This document shows, in pieces, positions 36,169 to 47,460 of a stretch of 64,000 nucleotides of DNA. Source of the DNA: Phellopilus nigrolimitatus. Its lineage: Eukaryota > Basidiomycota > Agaricomycetes > Hymenochaetales > Hymenochaetaceae. The notes beneath the pieces were generated by a model. The model made no database searches, had not been told where the DNA came from, and worked only from the letters and a program-made list of their open reading frames with translations. Position numbers and translations under genes: made by a program. Position 1 is the first letter of the stretch; the number at the start of each line of letters is the position of its first letter. Where the stretch lies: NCBI GenBank assembly GCA_021029095.1, contig JAJOHG010000042.1, forward strand, positions 1-64,000, in the 5' to 3' direction.

Positions 36169-38036
36169 ATGGATCATCTCATTTTCGACGATGCAGCAGC
36201 TAATGTTTCATCACCGGCTTGCTCGTCTCTTTCTGGTCTTCAGCGCGTTCTGGCGGTAGAAGAGCTTCTTGATGTCATTTTTGACTTCGCTACGCGCGAC
36301 ACGAAAGCACGATGTGCGCGAGTGTGCAAGTCCTGGTCGAATGTCGCGCTGGACAGCTTGTGGAAATCGATGGACTCTGTGCGACCGGCGTTGTCACTTT
36401 TGTCGCCTATGGTAGAGGAAGTACCTGGCTTCGGCGAAGTGAGCAAGTACAGTCCCGTAACCTCATTACAACTTGCTAAATCATTGCCTGGATTGCGCAA
36501 ACGTCAGAAATCTCGCGAGCTGAAATTCGCTCGCAAAGTCCGACCCAAAGATTGGGCGCGTTTCAACGTCTATGCTGCGCGAATAAGGCACCTCAGGCTG
36601 GACCCTCGCGTGGATGAGGACGAAATGTCCATCGTATACAGCAGCAGCGTGCTTCTGGAGGTAGCACACAAGCGCCGAACCCTTTCGCTCCTTCCCAACC
36701 TCATCGACTTCGAAGTAGTGGCTTCCCTAGACAAGTCTCTACTTGATTATGCGACGCTTCTTATTGGAGAGAAGCTGCAGCGCCTATCAATTTATGTCCC
36801 GCGCGACGAGGCGCTCATCGAGTCATTCTTTGAGGAGCTGGCCGACCGCGTTTCGCAACTGTCTGAGCTCAGGCTCTGGCTGCCTTTCGAGCTTGAGGAG
36901 GCGGGAGAGAGCTTGACGTCTTTCTTGAATATGCAGAGAGAGCTGCGTGTTGTTGGCCTTTCGTCGAACGCGTTCACATCCGACATGGCGAGGACCCTTT
37001 CCGAGCTCCCGCGGCTTAGGGAAGTACTGGCGCTGAGCGACACAGACGGTGTATCTAGAAGAGTTGTGTCAAGCTTCTACCCGCAGATCCAAGACGGAGC
37101 ATACCCTAGCCTTACAACGCTCGAGCTGGTGATTAGTCTCAGCGAAGCATGCTCGTTTTTAGCTGGCGGGTACTCACCTGCCAATATGACCTAGTCTCAC
37201 AGTAATAACGTCGCAGCTAGAGGCAGCAGAAGACGTCTTTCGCTTTTTCTCTTCTGTCTCACAAGCATGCCCAACACTGCTTGAACTCAAAGTTGATGAA
37301 GTCTACGAGGGTATAGAAACTCCTCTCGTTGGAGACGTTATTTTTTCTGCCCAGGAAGGAGATGTTGAGGTCGATATCATCAATTTAGAGATTCTGAAAC
37401 CTCTTCGCAACCTTTCGAAGCTGAAGACCTTCGCATTTTCGTATCATCGAATGCTGCATATCACCGCCGAGGACCTGGAGTATCTCGTCAGTGGATGGCC
37501 ACATCTTGTACGACTGGCGCTCGCACATCAACCGACGGTTATCACCGATCGTTCACTTCTCAACCTACGTGCACTACCCATGATCGCACATCACTGTCCA
37601 AACTTGCAGCATCTAGCTTTATACGTGGATTGCATTGGTCCGATACCTCCACCTGTTCCCATCGACCTTGCATTGCCCTCGACAAAATCTAGCCCAGTTC
37701 GATTCGCGCGCCTTGAGGCTATCGAATTTGGACTTGTCCCCTATGGGCGCCCCGACGACAGCCACCATTGCCGAGTACCTCAGCAGCATAGACTGCACCC
37801 CTCTAACGCTTCCCGTCCGTATTACTTGGCGCTGGAAGCCCGACTCGCTGAACGGAATGCACGGTATTCTTTTCCGCAGGTTCGGGCAGCTTTGGGCAGA
37901 AGTACGGAAGTTGCTACCGATTATGAAGAGCATGAGAGCTCGCGAGCGGGAGCGGATGGTGGCTGCGCGGCGTGAGGTGGAAATCTTACAAGCGCGTATT
38001 GAATTTCTTGAAGAGCAGCTCCGGAATCAACCTTGA
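36169..38036 (+). CDS. F-box/LRR protein with two frameshifts
   Basis: ATG at 36169; exon 1 ends at 36438, a 69-nt intron (36439-36507) sits at the position conserved in the other F-box genes, and exon 2 follows. The F-box reads RVLAVEELLDVIFDFATRDT then ARCARVCKSWSNVALDSLW. The LRR-like body aligns with the gene at 28741 (RTLSLLPNLIDFEV; LPMIAHHCPNLQHLALYVD), and the tail is a coiled coil (REVEILQARIEFLEEQ). An extra T at 37192 creates a TAG, and an extra T at 37742 shifts frame again; skipping each restores alignment to the paralogue. It may be a young pseudogene, carry sequence errors, or use recoding. Confidence 0.72.
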
Positions 38037-39365
38037 CTATAACCAAATCGACACAGAGATACTGTAACGACCCTTTCGCCGGTGGTGTTCCTCCTAATGG
38101 ATGCAGCTCCCGCACGAAGCCAAGTTTTTTTAGCCGCACTCTTATGCGTCTACCTAGTCAGCTAGAGTCTCGCTTCTGCATCTCAGTAGATTATAGTCTA
38201 TTCATCGAGAAGCAACAAATCGACTTACAATTGAACACTCCTTAATGAAGTTTCAGGATACCATCTCAATGGGGATAGGAGAAACAAGATGAATATGTTG
38301 TAGGCGAAATTACGGAGGACGCCGCGTTTTAACAGGTTTGAACTTTTTGAAAATTCGGATCACAAACACATTCGAAATAGCAAACGAGACCTAACACAAA
38401 GTGTTAGTGCGCGACAGCGTTCTCATTATATAGGTGCTTTACTGCGCAGATGAGAAGTCCCGCCTCGGTAGGGCAACACAAGTGTTTCGACGTTTGAACG
38501 GAGAGTAAACGAGATGCTCTTGAGAAGCTTGTTACAAAGAATTCCCTATACATATATTATTGAACTGCATGGTACCTGAGGCTGCCGACATTGCAGTGGA
38601 CAAGAGCAAACAAAAGAATGGATCGCCAATGGATAGCAGTCGAGTGAGAATAAGTGCCTAATCTAATCTAATCTACTACAGTAACTAATTTTACATTTCC
38701 ATATTGAGCTCAGTAACTCGTGCACTCGAAAATCGACGGGCAAGATATCTCCTGATCATGTACATGCTTGTCGCTCACCCAAGTCAACATAGAAGCTATA
38801 TAGGCACTCACTTGAACTCAGCATGCCCTTGGAGCAGGAAAATGGACGGATCGTATGCGTCAATTAGCCGTTATCTCGACTTCGAATTCATCCCCACTGC
38901 TACTGCTTCGGACTCGCACAGGGTCCTATGAGATCGCACCCTCGAGTCCTCCAAGAACTGCGCGATCTGGTTGCTCTATACGACCTCGTGCCCAGAAAAT
39001 GGGGAGGGGACCTCGCGATCGCTTCTGCACTAAGGGAAAAACACAGTGGAAAGAGCCTCGAGATGCTTGGCTGCTCCTCTTCATTCTGCACTCCGCATAT
39101 TATGAACCCTTCATGCGACTTCGTCGCGTCATCTGGCGTCCTCCTTCATCGATGCCGCCGATTGTGAAATTTGCGCGTTGCAAAATCGATGGGCTGTGGA
39201 GTTGCGTCGTGCAGATGATGTGATTCTCGCCTGTATGTAACGCAATGCCCGTGCGCGTATAAAAGCGCAGGCGGGGTGGGTTGCTCGGTTCTCTAGAACC
39301 CTACGGGAACGACTCGTCCTCTCGACCTTCAAATCACCCCAACCCACATTACAACTTTGCTTGCC
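38037..39365. other. Intergenic region upstream of the lectin gene
   Basis: About 1.3 kb without a credible gene. It contains a TCTAATC-type triplet run near 38659-38675 and probably the lectin promoter: TATAAAA at 39257 lies ~109 bp before the lectin ATG. Confidence 0.4.
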
Positions 39366-40087
39366 ATGGCCGAAGGTATTGATCCAGGGACGTACACGTT
39401 CGTCAACGGCGTGGCCAACTCCGCGCTCGACCTCTCGGGAGGCGACAGCCGCTCGATCATCGGGTTCAACGTGCACGGCCAGGGAAACCAGCAGGTGCGC
39501 TCCCCCTTCCTCGCCCTCCTCTCCTTTGCTTTGAAACGCGGCTGATCCGATGGAGACAGTGGATCATCGGCGAGCGCGACGGGAACAACAACCAGACCAT
39601 CGAGAGCGCTGCCAGCAGGGGGCTGTTCCTCGGCATCGAGGCCGCTCCGGCGAACTACACGCACGTGCTTGCGCTGCAATCCCCGACGAAGTGGGCGATT
39701 CGGCGCGACGGCGAGAACCCGAGCGTATGGCGGTAAGCAGCGCGCCGCGCGCGCTCGCCCGCCTTTCTCGCTTGTATTGACTGCGTTTTTTTCTTTGAAT
39801 TTCTCTCTGCAGTGTGTTCTTCCCCGGAACAGGGTTTGGATTCGATCTCTCCAATAATGGCGACGAGACGGTACGTCGTGCGCGCACCTTTTTGTCTTAT
39901 GCCGTATACTGATGCTCTCCTAACTGACTATAGCCGGGAACAGTCATCCATCTGTGGGAGGCGACCGCGGGCAAGAACCAGACTTGGAAAATTAACCGCG
40001 GTATGTAGACCGTCGATTCGTATCTGTTCATATCGTCGTTGCTCTTTTGGCTGACCCGTGCATTTTTCTTCTTTCTCATCAGTCTAA
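39366..40087 (+). CDS. Small ricin-B-like (beta-trefoil) lectin
   Basis: Five exons (39366-39494, 39560-39732, 39813-39870, 39934-40000, 40083-40087) give ~143 aa; the last exon is 5 nt and carries the stop. The sequence starts MAEGIDPGTYTFVNGVANSA and contains LDLSGGDSRSIIGFNVHGQG, NQQWIIGERDG, PTKWAIRRDG and ATAGKNQTWKI, the repeated 'LDLSGGD ... NQ.W' pattern of fungal ricin-B-like lectins such as the Rhizoctonia agglutinin type. One complete trefoil is expected. There is no signal peptide, consistent with the cytosolic, anti-predator fruiting-body lectins of basidiomycetes. Sugar specificity cannot be read from the sequence. A TATA-like box lies ~109 bp upstream. Confidence 0.8.
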
Positions 40088-40537
40088 ACCATAACCTTTC
40101 TACCAACCTCTGAACTGACACAATCTCCCCTCTTGAATCATTTGTTGTCACAGTAATGTAAAAAACAGACTTTGTTGCATAACCCACATTCGTGGACCAA
40201 GCCATGGTAAAGACGCTGATCGCGTGAATAAGCACTAAAGTTCAGTGCGTTGGATGCCCCTCTGACGCATGACAAGAAAGGAATGGATTGCTTCCCGGAG
40301 TCCGTGCAAATTAAATACAAAGGAAAAAATAAATCCCAAGAATACATGGAAGAGCAAACGTAAGCTGTCCAACGGTATCCTATCGCAGCTCCAGTCATGC
40401 AGGGGGGTATCGCAAGCCCGAAGGGAAAAAGAAAGCCGAGACTGAGTGTGGCCATGCATAACTAATTGAACCCTATCTGGTCGACGCCCTCTGCGCACAG
40501 CCCGCAGCTGATGCATTCCAAACACGCTACACGACAG
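40088..40537. other. Gap between lectin and membrane-protein genes
   Basis: Minus-strand frames here (40138-40525) contain short hydrophobic runs but no family signature; they may be 3' exons or untranslated sequence of the neighbouring minus-strand membrane-protein gene. Confidence 0.3.
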
Positions 40538-40603
40538 TCAGTCAGCCAGCGCCCAAATAATTGACAATTTTATTCTTTTGGCAAGGAGGGAAGGAGCACT
40601 TAC

Positions 40604-41119
40604 CGAGACCCCCACAGCACGCGCACAGGTAGCACGGGCAGCAGAGCGGGTTCTCGAACGCGCCGCGGCAGCACCACCCCTGCGAGCATCACCCCGAGCA
40701 CGAGCACGACGAAGAAGCCAACGATAATGACGATCAGATACACTGCGCCAAGACACCAGTTAGTCCGCACGTGCGTTTCGGAATCTACAATAATAGCGGG
40801 GAGACGCACGTTTGTTCTTCACGAACACCCCCGAGTTGTCGCCGCCCGACGTCGAGTCTGTGGCGCGCGCGCCCAGCAGGCCCGCGCCGTCCCCCGCGAG
40901 GCCGAGCATGTCCGGCGACGAGCCGCACAGCGCGAACAGCACGAGCGCCAGCGCGCCGAGCGCGAGCAGGGCAGCGGCGGCGAGGTGCACGAGGCGCCGG
41001 CTGCGGCGCGCGTGGCACGCGCCGTGGCTCTGGCACGCGGCCTCGCAGGGCTCCTTCTGCGCCGTGAAGTCCATCGCGGACTGCGGGAGCGGCTGGTATG
41101 CGGCTTTCGTGGACGCCAT
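40604..41119 (-). CDS. Small integral membrane protein, C-terminus ambiguous
   Basis: Start ATG at 41119: MASTKAAYQPLPQSAMDFTA, a basic juxtamembrane stretch (HARRSRRLVH) and a span LAAAALLALGALALVLFAL, then a Gly/Ser linker. After an intron (donor GTGCG near 40810, acceptor GCAG near 40742) a second span appears in one frame (LYLIVIIVGFFVVLVLGVML). An alternative acceptor near 40677 would drop this span and give a cysteine-rich tail (GAFENPLCCPCYLCACCGG). Both outcomes look non-random, and the sequence does not settle which is used. Function unknown. Confidence 0.5.
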
Positions 41120-41709
41120 GGACGGTGAGTGTGTGTAGTGGTGGGTGGTATGTGGCGAGCGTTGGGCGGACGCGCTCGCGAGTGAGTTTATGTTCGTTGC
41201 GCACGCCAAGTGCACTGGGCTAGGCGGTGCACGCAGCACCAGCCACAGCTGCGCACCAGGAACAAAACCTGGCAAAATTACACATGCACTGCCCATCTTC
41301 AACGCTGATGACAGCTGCGCATCCTCTGTTCGTCGAGGCTGTTCTATTCATGTACATAGATACAGAAGTACTATGGACATCTGGATTATGTAATTGCTCA
41401 GCGAAACTGAGAAAGGGATCTTCAGCTCTGGGACCTAGTTCAAAGGGTCTTGAAAGGGCACAGGCGCAGCCTGGGTAATAGAGCGCGGCCGCAGCACCAG
41501 CACGCGCTTCCCTTCTCTCACAGAAACAGACATTTGTTATACATCCACAAAATCGTACAAGGCCGACATAAAATCTTCATAACCAATGAGGATCATTTAA
41601 AACTTTCTACGTACCCTCCTGTCTAAATAAATCACACCTTCTCGTCCCATCTATGCCATACCGCATAATCAGAATACACAGACAAACAAGTAGAAAAAAA
41701 GCGCGCCAC
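41120..41709. other. Gap between membrane-protein and carrier genes
   Basis: Contains the promoter of the minus-strand membrane-protein gene and the 3' flank of the carrier; no gene or repeat recognised. Confidence 0.4.
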
Positions 41710-42546
41710 TCACAGATCCGTAAACAGCTTCCACAGCACGGAGAACATCAGGCCCTGCAGCCCGTTCGCCAGGATGCGCGTCTTCAGGCCGCGCCCGAAC
41801 AGGCCCTTGACGCCGTCCGTCGCGATCACCGCGCGCGCCGCCGCGCCGTACGAGACGCGGCGCGCGTTCACCTGGCGGTACGTCTTCACGACGCGCAGCG
41901 AGTTCGACACGGTGTCGGAGATCACGGACGCGGACGAACCCGATGAACGCCTGCCGCAAGAGCTTTTGCGGGAGCGTGTGGGGCAGGGGGAGCGCGCCGG
42001 AGAGGTAGTTGTATGTGCCGAACCACTGAGTAACGCAGTACGTGAATTTTTGCGATTAATTTCTCAGAAAGTGCGGGCACGTACGGGGTAGTGCCCGACG
42101 AAGGTTGCGGCAGCCGTTGCGAACGCGCCGTACCACAGACTCCCAACGCCGTCCACTTTAATCTTAACCAATAATAAGTGAGAAAGATCACTACGAGAGC
42201 GCGGAGCACAAGCACGCACCCGCGCACGCAACAGCGCGATACCCTCTTTCCCTTGCGTCTGCATCGTCGTCTTCACCGTGTCGACGGGCGTGAGTACCAT
42301 CCTGAACGCCGCCGCTGCCGCACTCGCGAAAAGCGTCTGCACCAGCGCGGGAAGCGCCTTCAGGAACCCGTTCGACGCGAGCAGCGCGAGGATGCCCGCG
42401 TTCGCGGCGGTGTCGCCGAAACGCGCGATGGGCCCCTGGAAGAGCGCCGCGGTGAGCCCTGCGTAGAAGCGGCGCCATCCACCGGCGGCGTAGAGCGTGC
42501 GCACGGCTTCTGTGGTGGTGCGCCCGTAGCGGTATTGGTAGTTCAT
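41710..42546 (-). CDS. Mitochondrial carrier-like protein (SLC25 fold) with a frameshift
   Basis: Exons 42220-42546, 42085-42162 and 41710-42025. Signature pieces of the six-helix carrier fold: AGGWRRFYAGLTAALFQGPI, FRMVLTPVDTVKTTMQTQGK (a PxD-type motif), VGSLWYGAFATAAATFVGHY, VISDTVSNSLRVVKTYRQVN and DGVKGLFGRGLKTRILANGL. Members sit in the mitochondrial inner membrane and exchange metabolites; the substrate cannot be inferred. The coding frame shifts by one base between IGF and SASV (about 41926-41945) with no intron to explain it. The model is ~240 aa, short of the usual ~300, so a 5' exon is probably missing; an upstream stop lies just before the Met chosen. Confidence 0.65.
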
Positions 42547-42784
42547 GACGGTGCGAAGCGGCTGGTGGATGCGTATGGGTCAGATGCATTTTGGATGTGT
42601 ACTATGAAGAGCGCGAACCATGAGAGTCAGGACTTGAAGCAACATCGCTGTAGTTTGGATGAGCAGAAATTATACATTAGCATATACAATAGATCGGTAC
42701 TGCGTGTGACGCACCAGCCGCGCCGCTCAGCCCCCCGCCCAGCGCGCTTTTCAAAGCTTTGCCTAGGTCAAACTGCCGCGAGGG

Positions 42785-43147
42785 TCAATAAGCACGTGAA
42801 TTGGATAAATAAATGATGAGGAAACGCGCCTCGACGTCCTCAGCGTCGATGAATCCCTTGACGAAGACGGCGACGACGCATAGTGCCAGCAGGACAAGGG
42901 CGACGGTCCACACGACTTTCAACGTCGATCTCGGAGATACGGGCTTTGGGAGGGCGTCGATGTCATCCGGACCAGCTGGTTCGACAGAAGCAACTGCGGA
43001 CTCCTCGTCGAGGATCACCGGCGCACCGCTGGCTAGACCACTACCTTGATAGGATGGCGGCGAGGCTTTAGTCGATTCAGAGAGCAAGGGCGCGCGTTCG
43101 CTGTCTGCCGGGATATGCGAAGACATGAAGGTCCTGGTAGAATCCAA
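42785..43147 (-). CDS. Small single-pass membrane protein
   Basis: About 120 aa in one exon; ATG at 43147 or 43126 (MSSHIPADSERAPLLSES). A polar, Ser/Pro-rich N-terminus containing a dileucine-type ERAPLL motif is followed by one span (VVWTVALVLLALCVVAVFV). The architecture resembles the neighbour at 41119 (polar head, single span, short tail), and they flank the carrier gene, but no sequence homology is evident. Endomembrane or vacuolar sorting is only suggested by the dileucine. Function unknown. Confidence 0.5.
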   Translation of the reverse strand: MDSTRTFMSSHIPADSERAPLLSESTKASPPSYQGSGLASGAPVILDEESAVASVEPAGPDDIDALPKPVSPRSTLKVVWTVALVLLALCVVAVFVKGFIDAEDVEARFLIIYLSNSRAY

Positions 43148-44012
43148 GGTGGATTAGTAGGGGAGCTCAAAATCAAAATTGAGATTTACAACGCTTAAGT
43201 TCCTGCGCAACTCGTCGCGGCACACGGCATCAAAGCTTGCGTAGCTAGCATCAGTGCTAACTTTAGGTACATGCTGATGCGATCGTGGAAGCCGACGTGC
43301 CGCGACGTGTTGAGATGCACCGTAATAGGCAGGAGCCTGAGAGTTGTATATCTCAATTTTAACTTTGAGCCCTACCATCATGGACCAGTCCTTGAAACAG
43401 CACATTCTATTTCATTTTACACAGTTTCTTACCAAATGATTTTCAAATGAAAAGCACCATAAATATATACTACTCAGGCATATCTGTGCAAAATTTTGAG
43501 TGAAAAAGATCAGGTAAAAATGAATTATGAGGTGCATGCATTTTGACTATTAATGCACAAGGTCCGCATATATGCAGGTATGTGACGGCCTGTGACTCAG
43601 GGATATAAGCAACGTTTAGATCCTAGCGGGACACGCAGTCCCTGAGCCTGACATAAGCGTGCATAAATGTCCGGTCGCGGCAGCGTGTGCCGGTTACGCG
43701 TGCCCTCGCGACACCGCGGCTGCTTACAAATCATCTCTACCAACGTCTCGTCGACATTTTTTTTTGCTTCCGTCCTTGCGCGCGACACGAATATCGGTCC
43801 CGAAGTGCGCGCGTCGCACCTCCGCTCGCCACCCGTCCACTGGCCCCCTCAACAGCTAAGAGGTCCCGGGTGCATTTGCTTATTATATATGCAATACCCT
43901 GTTAGCCCCGCAGGGCCGCTCCCGGCTATCATACACGAGGCAGACCGCTTCGCTGGCAACACGGTGAGTTCTCCGCCGCTCTTCCCCTGCTCTGCCGCGC
44001 ATGCCGACAAAA
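43148..44012. other. Intergenic DNA
   Basis: A/T-rich first half, GC-rich second half; short plus-strand frames only. No gene called. Confidence 0.4.
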
Positions 44013-44141
44013 GACCCTGTGTCCCGCATCGAATATGTACCTTTGAATCGACGCGGGACACAGGGTCTCCCAGTGAGAAACCCTGCGGACCCTGTGTCCC
44101 GCGTCGATTCTCGATATTTTTTCGACGCGGGACACAGGGTC
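44013..44141. repeat. Two adjacent perfect-arm hairpins
   Basis: GACCCTGTGTCCCGCATCGA (44013-44032) pairs with TCGACGCGGGACACAGGGTC (44048-44067). A second unit pairs 44088-44107 with 44122-44141. Arms are 20 bp with loops of ~15 bp; only one arm base differs between units. A degenerate relative (GACCCTGGTGTCCCG ... GGGACAC) appears near 46068-46100. Confidence 0.85.
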
Positions 44142-44312
44142 CCCCCAGCGTCTGCCTCCTTCAGTGAGCGCTTGAGCGTTCTCAAGCGCTCGCGTCCGTA
44201 TCTGGTGAGTATTCCCCACCCTTAGACTTTGATGTGAAGCTGACACGAATTTTTTTCTCCATCAACTCGTTATCACCGCCAACCCCGACGCCGCCTCCTC
44301 CCCCTCGCGGGT

Positions 44313-45830
44313 TTGTCTCACGCCCCGTACGACCTCTTCAGCGGCTTTGATTCTGGTCTGGGTGGCGTCGACCCCTCGGCGCCCTCCCCTGCTCACCCTC
44401 AGCTCAGCAGCAGCGCAACGACAGCATCGGCGACCACGACCACTCCCAGTTCGTCGTCAAGTGGCAGCAGTGCCTCCCACTCGCCCGCCTTTCAGTTCGC
44501 AATCGACCCCCAACTCGTCGGGACACCCGCACCGTCTGCGCGCGAGCAGGAGAACGACGGCTGCGGTGACGATGACGACGAGCTCGTTATTGCTCCCGTC
44601 AAGGTCGGGGACAGGGGCAAGGCTGCATGCCGCGGAACACTTCTTTCCGGCGGTGTCGTGAAGAAATCCGCACCTGTCCCCACAGGCCCGCCGAGTATAT
44701 TCGGCTCGCTGTCCAACGGCGAGAAGGTGAACACTGGCAGAAAGGGGAAGAGTGTGACTGATGAACTAGACGCGGACGACAACTGGCGCCCGAGCGCTGA
44801 GGAGTATCAGAAGATGAGTAGTGAGGAAAAGCGCCAGCTACGGAATAAGATCAGTGCGCGTAATTTCCGTGTGAGGAGAAAGGGTATGTCTCATTGCAAA
44901 TTCATCTTTCATTATTTTTAATTCACTTAAATTAGAATACATCCACACACCCGAGGGCGACATAGCAGAGCATGACCGACTTATCGATGCAATCAGGTCG
45001 GAGCTCGGTAGCATGAAGTCAGAATAACGCGCTCTGGCAGGAGGTCGCTGCGCTCAAGAAGGCGATTCTCGATTGGCCGGGCCTCGCCAATGCTGCCGCC
45101 GCCTGCGCCGCTCAGTCCGCTCTCTCCTCCTTTGCTTCCTCAGGTTCTTCAAGCTCCGTGATCAAGCCGAACACACACAAGGACCTCCCGACGTCGCCGC
45201 GGCTCGCGGTTATCGGTGGTGGCTCAGGCGCGTTCTGGGGTGGCCAGGCGGGCGCCGCGGGCTTCACACCGCGCTCATTCCGGAGACGACGTTCGCACTC
45301 CCATGTGGACAGGGCGAACGAGAATACGAACCCCGCGCTCAAACAAATTCCGGGCCCGCTTGCTGTCGCAGCGAGCAAGGTTTTCGGTTCTGGAAGCGCC
45401 CAGCAGCAACAGCAGCAACAGCAGCAACATCAGGACAACCTGCTCATGGTCAGGTCCTGTCGCAGCTCAATGGAGCTGCCGGCGGGTTCGACAGCTTCTC
45501 GGACATGAACCCATTCACGCTGAAGACACTCAATGCATATCGCATGCAGCTCTGCCTGAACACAAACGCGAACACCAGCCTCTCTGGCCTCGTGAGTGGG
45601 CTGCACCCGCATTACTTCAACAGCGCATCCTCAAAAGCGCGTCCTCAAACTCTCCGAGCAGCTCCTTGTCGACGCCCCCAAGCCGGCTTGCCATCCCCCC
45701 GCGCACCGTAAGCGAGAAAGAGCGCAGCCAGAGTCAGAAGAGTCAGCAGCGTGCGCAGCAGCAGGCGCAACAACAACAGCAGGCACAGCAACAGCAGGCA
45801 CAGCACGCTCTGCTTGCGACGCTCGCGTAG
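44313..45830 (+). CDS. bZIP transcription factor with multiple frameshifts
   Basis: A Ser/Thr/Pro-rich N-terminus leads to the basic region EEKRQLRNKISARNFRVRRK, whose N-x-x-A-R-x-F-R core fits fungal bZIP factors. A 52-nt intron (44884-44935) separates it from the zipper (EYIHTPEGDIAEHDRLIDAI, RSELGSMKSE). An extra T at 45025 makes a stop; skipping it gives NALWQEVAALKKAILDWPGL, the expected continuation. Later coding sense moves between frames: polyglutamine near 45403-45430, GGFDSFSDMNPFTLKTLNAY in a second frame, and a second Gln/Ala-rich tail ending at 45830. The first in-frame codon is TTG at 44313, so the true start is probably in an upstream exon. DNA target unknown. Confidence 0.68.
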
Positions 45831-47460
45831 ACACCCACCTCGCAGCTTATCACACCCATAGGTGCGGAGTTGTCTGTACATTTTTCGCTGTATAAAATCT
45901 TTGTATGTATGTACATGAGGACTTGATTACACGTCGAAATGCCCGGACGACGCGTACCGCAACGCGTCGCGTGTCGCGGCGACAGTGATTTTGCCTTAAA
46001 AAGGAAAGTCGGTGGTGTCGAGGGGGTATGCAAACGTCGGAGGCCGCCGAAATCACGTGAGAGAAGGACCCTGGTGTCCCGTCAGGGTCCGGGACACGGG
46101 GGCGGTGCGCTGAGGTAAGCGATTGGCGGAGCGCCACCGTGTCCCGCGTCAGAGAAGCTGAAGTAACTATTACCGTCGTTCTTTGAATGACTCTAATTAC
46201 ATATGCGAACCTGGCCAGTACACATTCGAGACGAAACAAGATCGTCGTGCCATGAAAGACGTACGCAACTTCAGACTCCAGGCCGGCCCCAGCAACCGAG
46301 CAGCATCTCAACTGAATTCAATTTCAATGTTCTGAGCTTGCTGGTTGGCGATAGAGATAAAGGAGTGGAAGCAGTGAGTGCCCGCACTTCTTAGATGTGC
46401 AACTCGAATGCAAGGTGGGTTTGCTCATCCTCAAAAATTCCATCAAGACCGTCCGCACAGTGCATCTGCTAGCTGTCCGACATGCCCCGGGCGCTTCAAG
46501 GACGGCGAACGCGTTGAGAATACGGGTCCGTGGACCTGACGGGCCAGGAATGCTGTGCGACCGGTATGTCTCCGTCTCTTGTTTTTCTTCTCTTTCAAGT
46601 TTGAAGGGCTGTATATCTCCAGCAAGAACTCGAAGCCTGTCGCGCTCTGCGGGGCGCTGGACTCTGCGAGCTCAAGCTATTAGGCGCAGGTGCTCGCGCA
46701 CCGCCTATCACACGCCGCTCTCGCAAATTCGCAGTCCCAGTCTACGCTCTCGCACTGTACGAACTAGACTCAGCACGCATCGCCTATCCGTACGTGCGCG
46801 GCAGCGCGCCAGAACGCGCTCTTAGTTGATCATCATACTGGCCAGCGGTACGGCGCGGCCCGAAGGATAATTTGGTGCGTGCATGTTGTTCTTTCCTCTG
46901 CGTACTCAAGAACCTTCGTCCTGGGGATCTAGGAGAACACCGAGAAAGCTGAAAGGCACATGTACATTACAGGATGTCCGCGTCTATTTTATACTTTGAC
47001 AAGAAGTTTACAGAGAAGTTTAACCGCAACTGAGAGTTTTTGAATGTTGGATTGTGATGCCAAGACCGGAAGTATACGATGATAGTCCAGAAGATACTGC
47101 ACTAGGAGTGGAGAGAAGAGGGTGGATAGTGATGGAGATCTAAGAATTATGGCTCGCATGTTCAAGTGGACCGAAACGAAGTGCCCGCGTCTGCTGCTCT
47201 CGCCACCTGTTCTTCAGTCCCACCCGTAGCGTGCAGCTCCTTCGGTTCATCCAATTTCAGAAAATACTCCGAACGAGGCCTGCCTCAATGCTCCTGAATC
47301 CCGACAGCTTTGCTTCCTGTCCCGAGCAAACATAAGCTTGTTGCCGTCCTGTACGGACTAGTAACCATCGCGGTTGCTAGTTACGAGCCTGACGCAAACT
47401 GTGCGAGGCATATAAAAACATGCATCCTGCTGTGGGTATCGGCCATCGATCCATTCAACA
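45831..47460. other. Intergenic DNA
   Basis: About 1.6 kb with a degenerate copy of the GACCCTG/CAGGGTC hairpin near 46068-46100 and scattered short frames; no gene recognised. Confidence 0.4.

Noticed and set aside
36130..36170. Start of the F-box gene at 36136
   Set aside because: That position is a TTG; the first ATG in frame is 36169, and the F-box begins downstream of it.
38659..38676. Telomere-like TCTAATC repeats
   Set aside because: Only about three short copies in an interior region; not a telomeric or centromeric tract.
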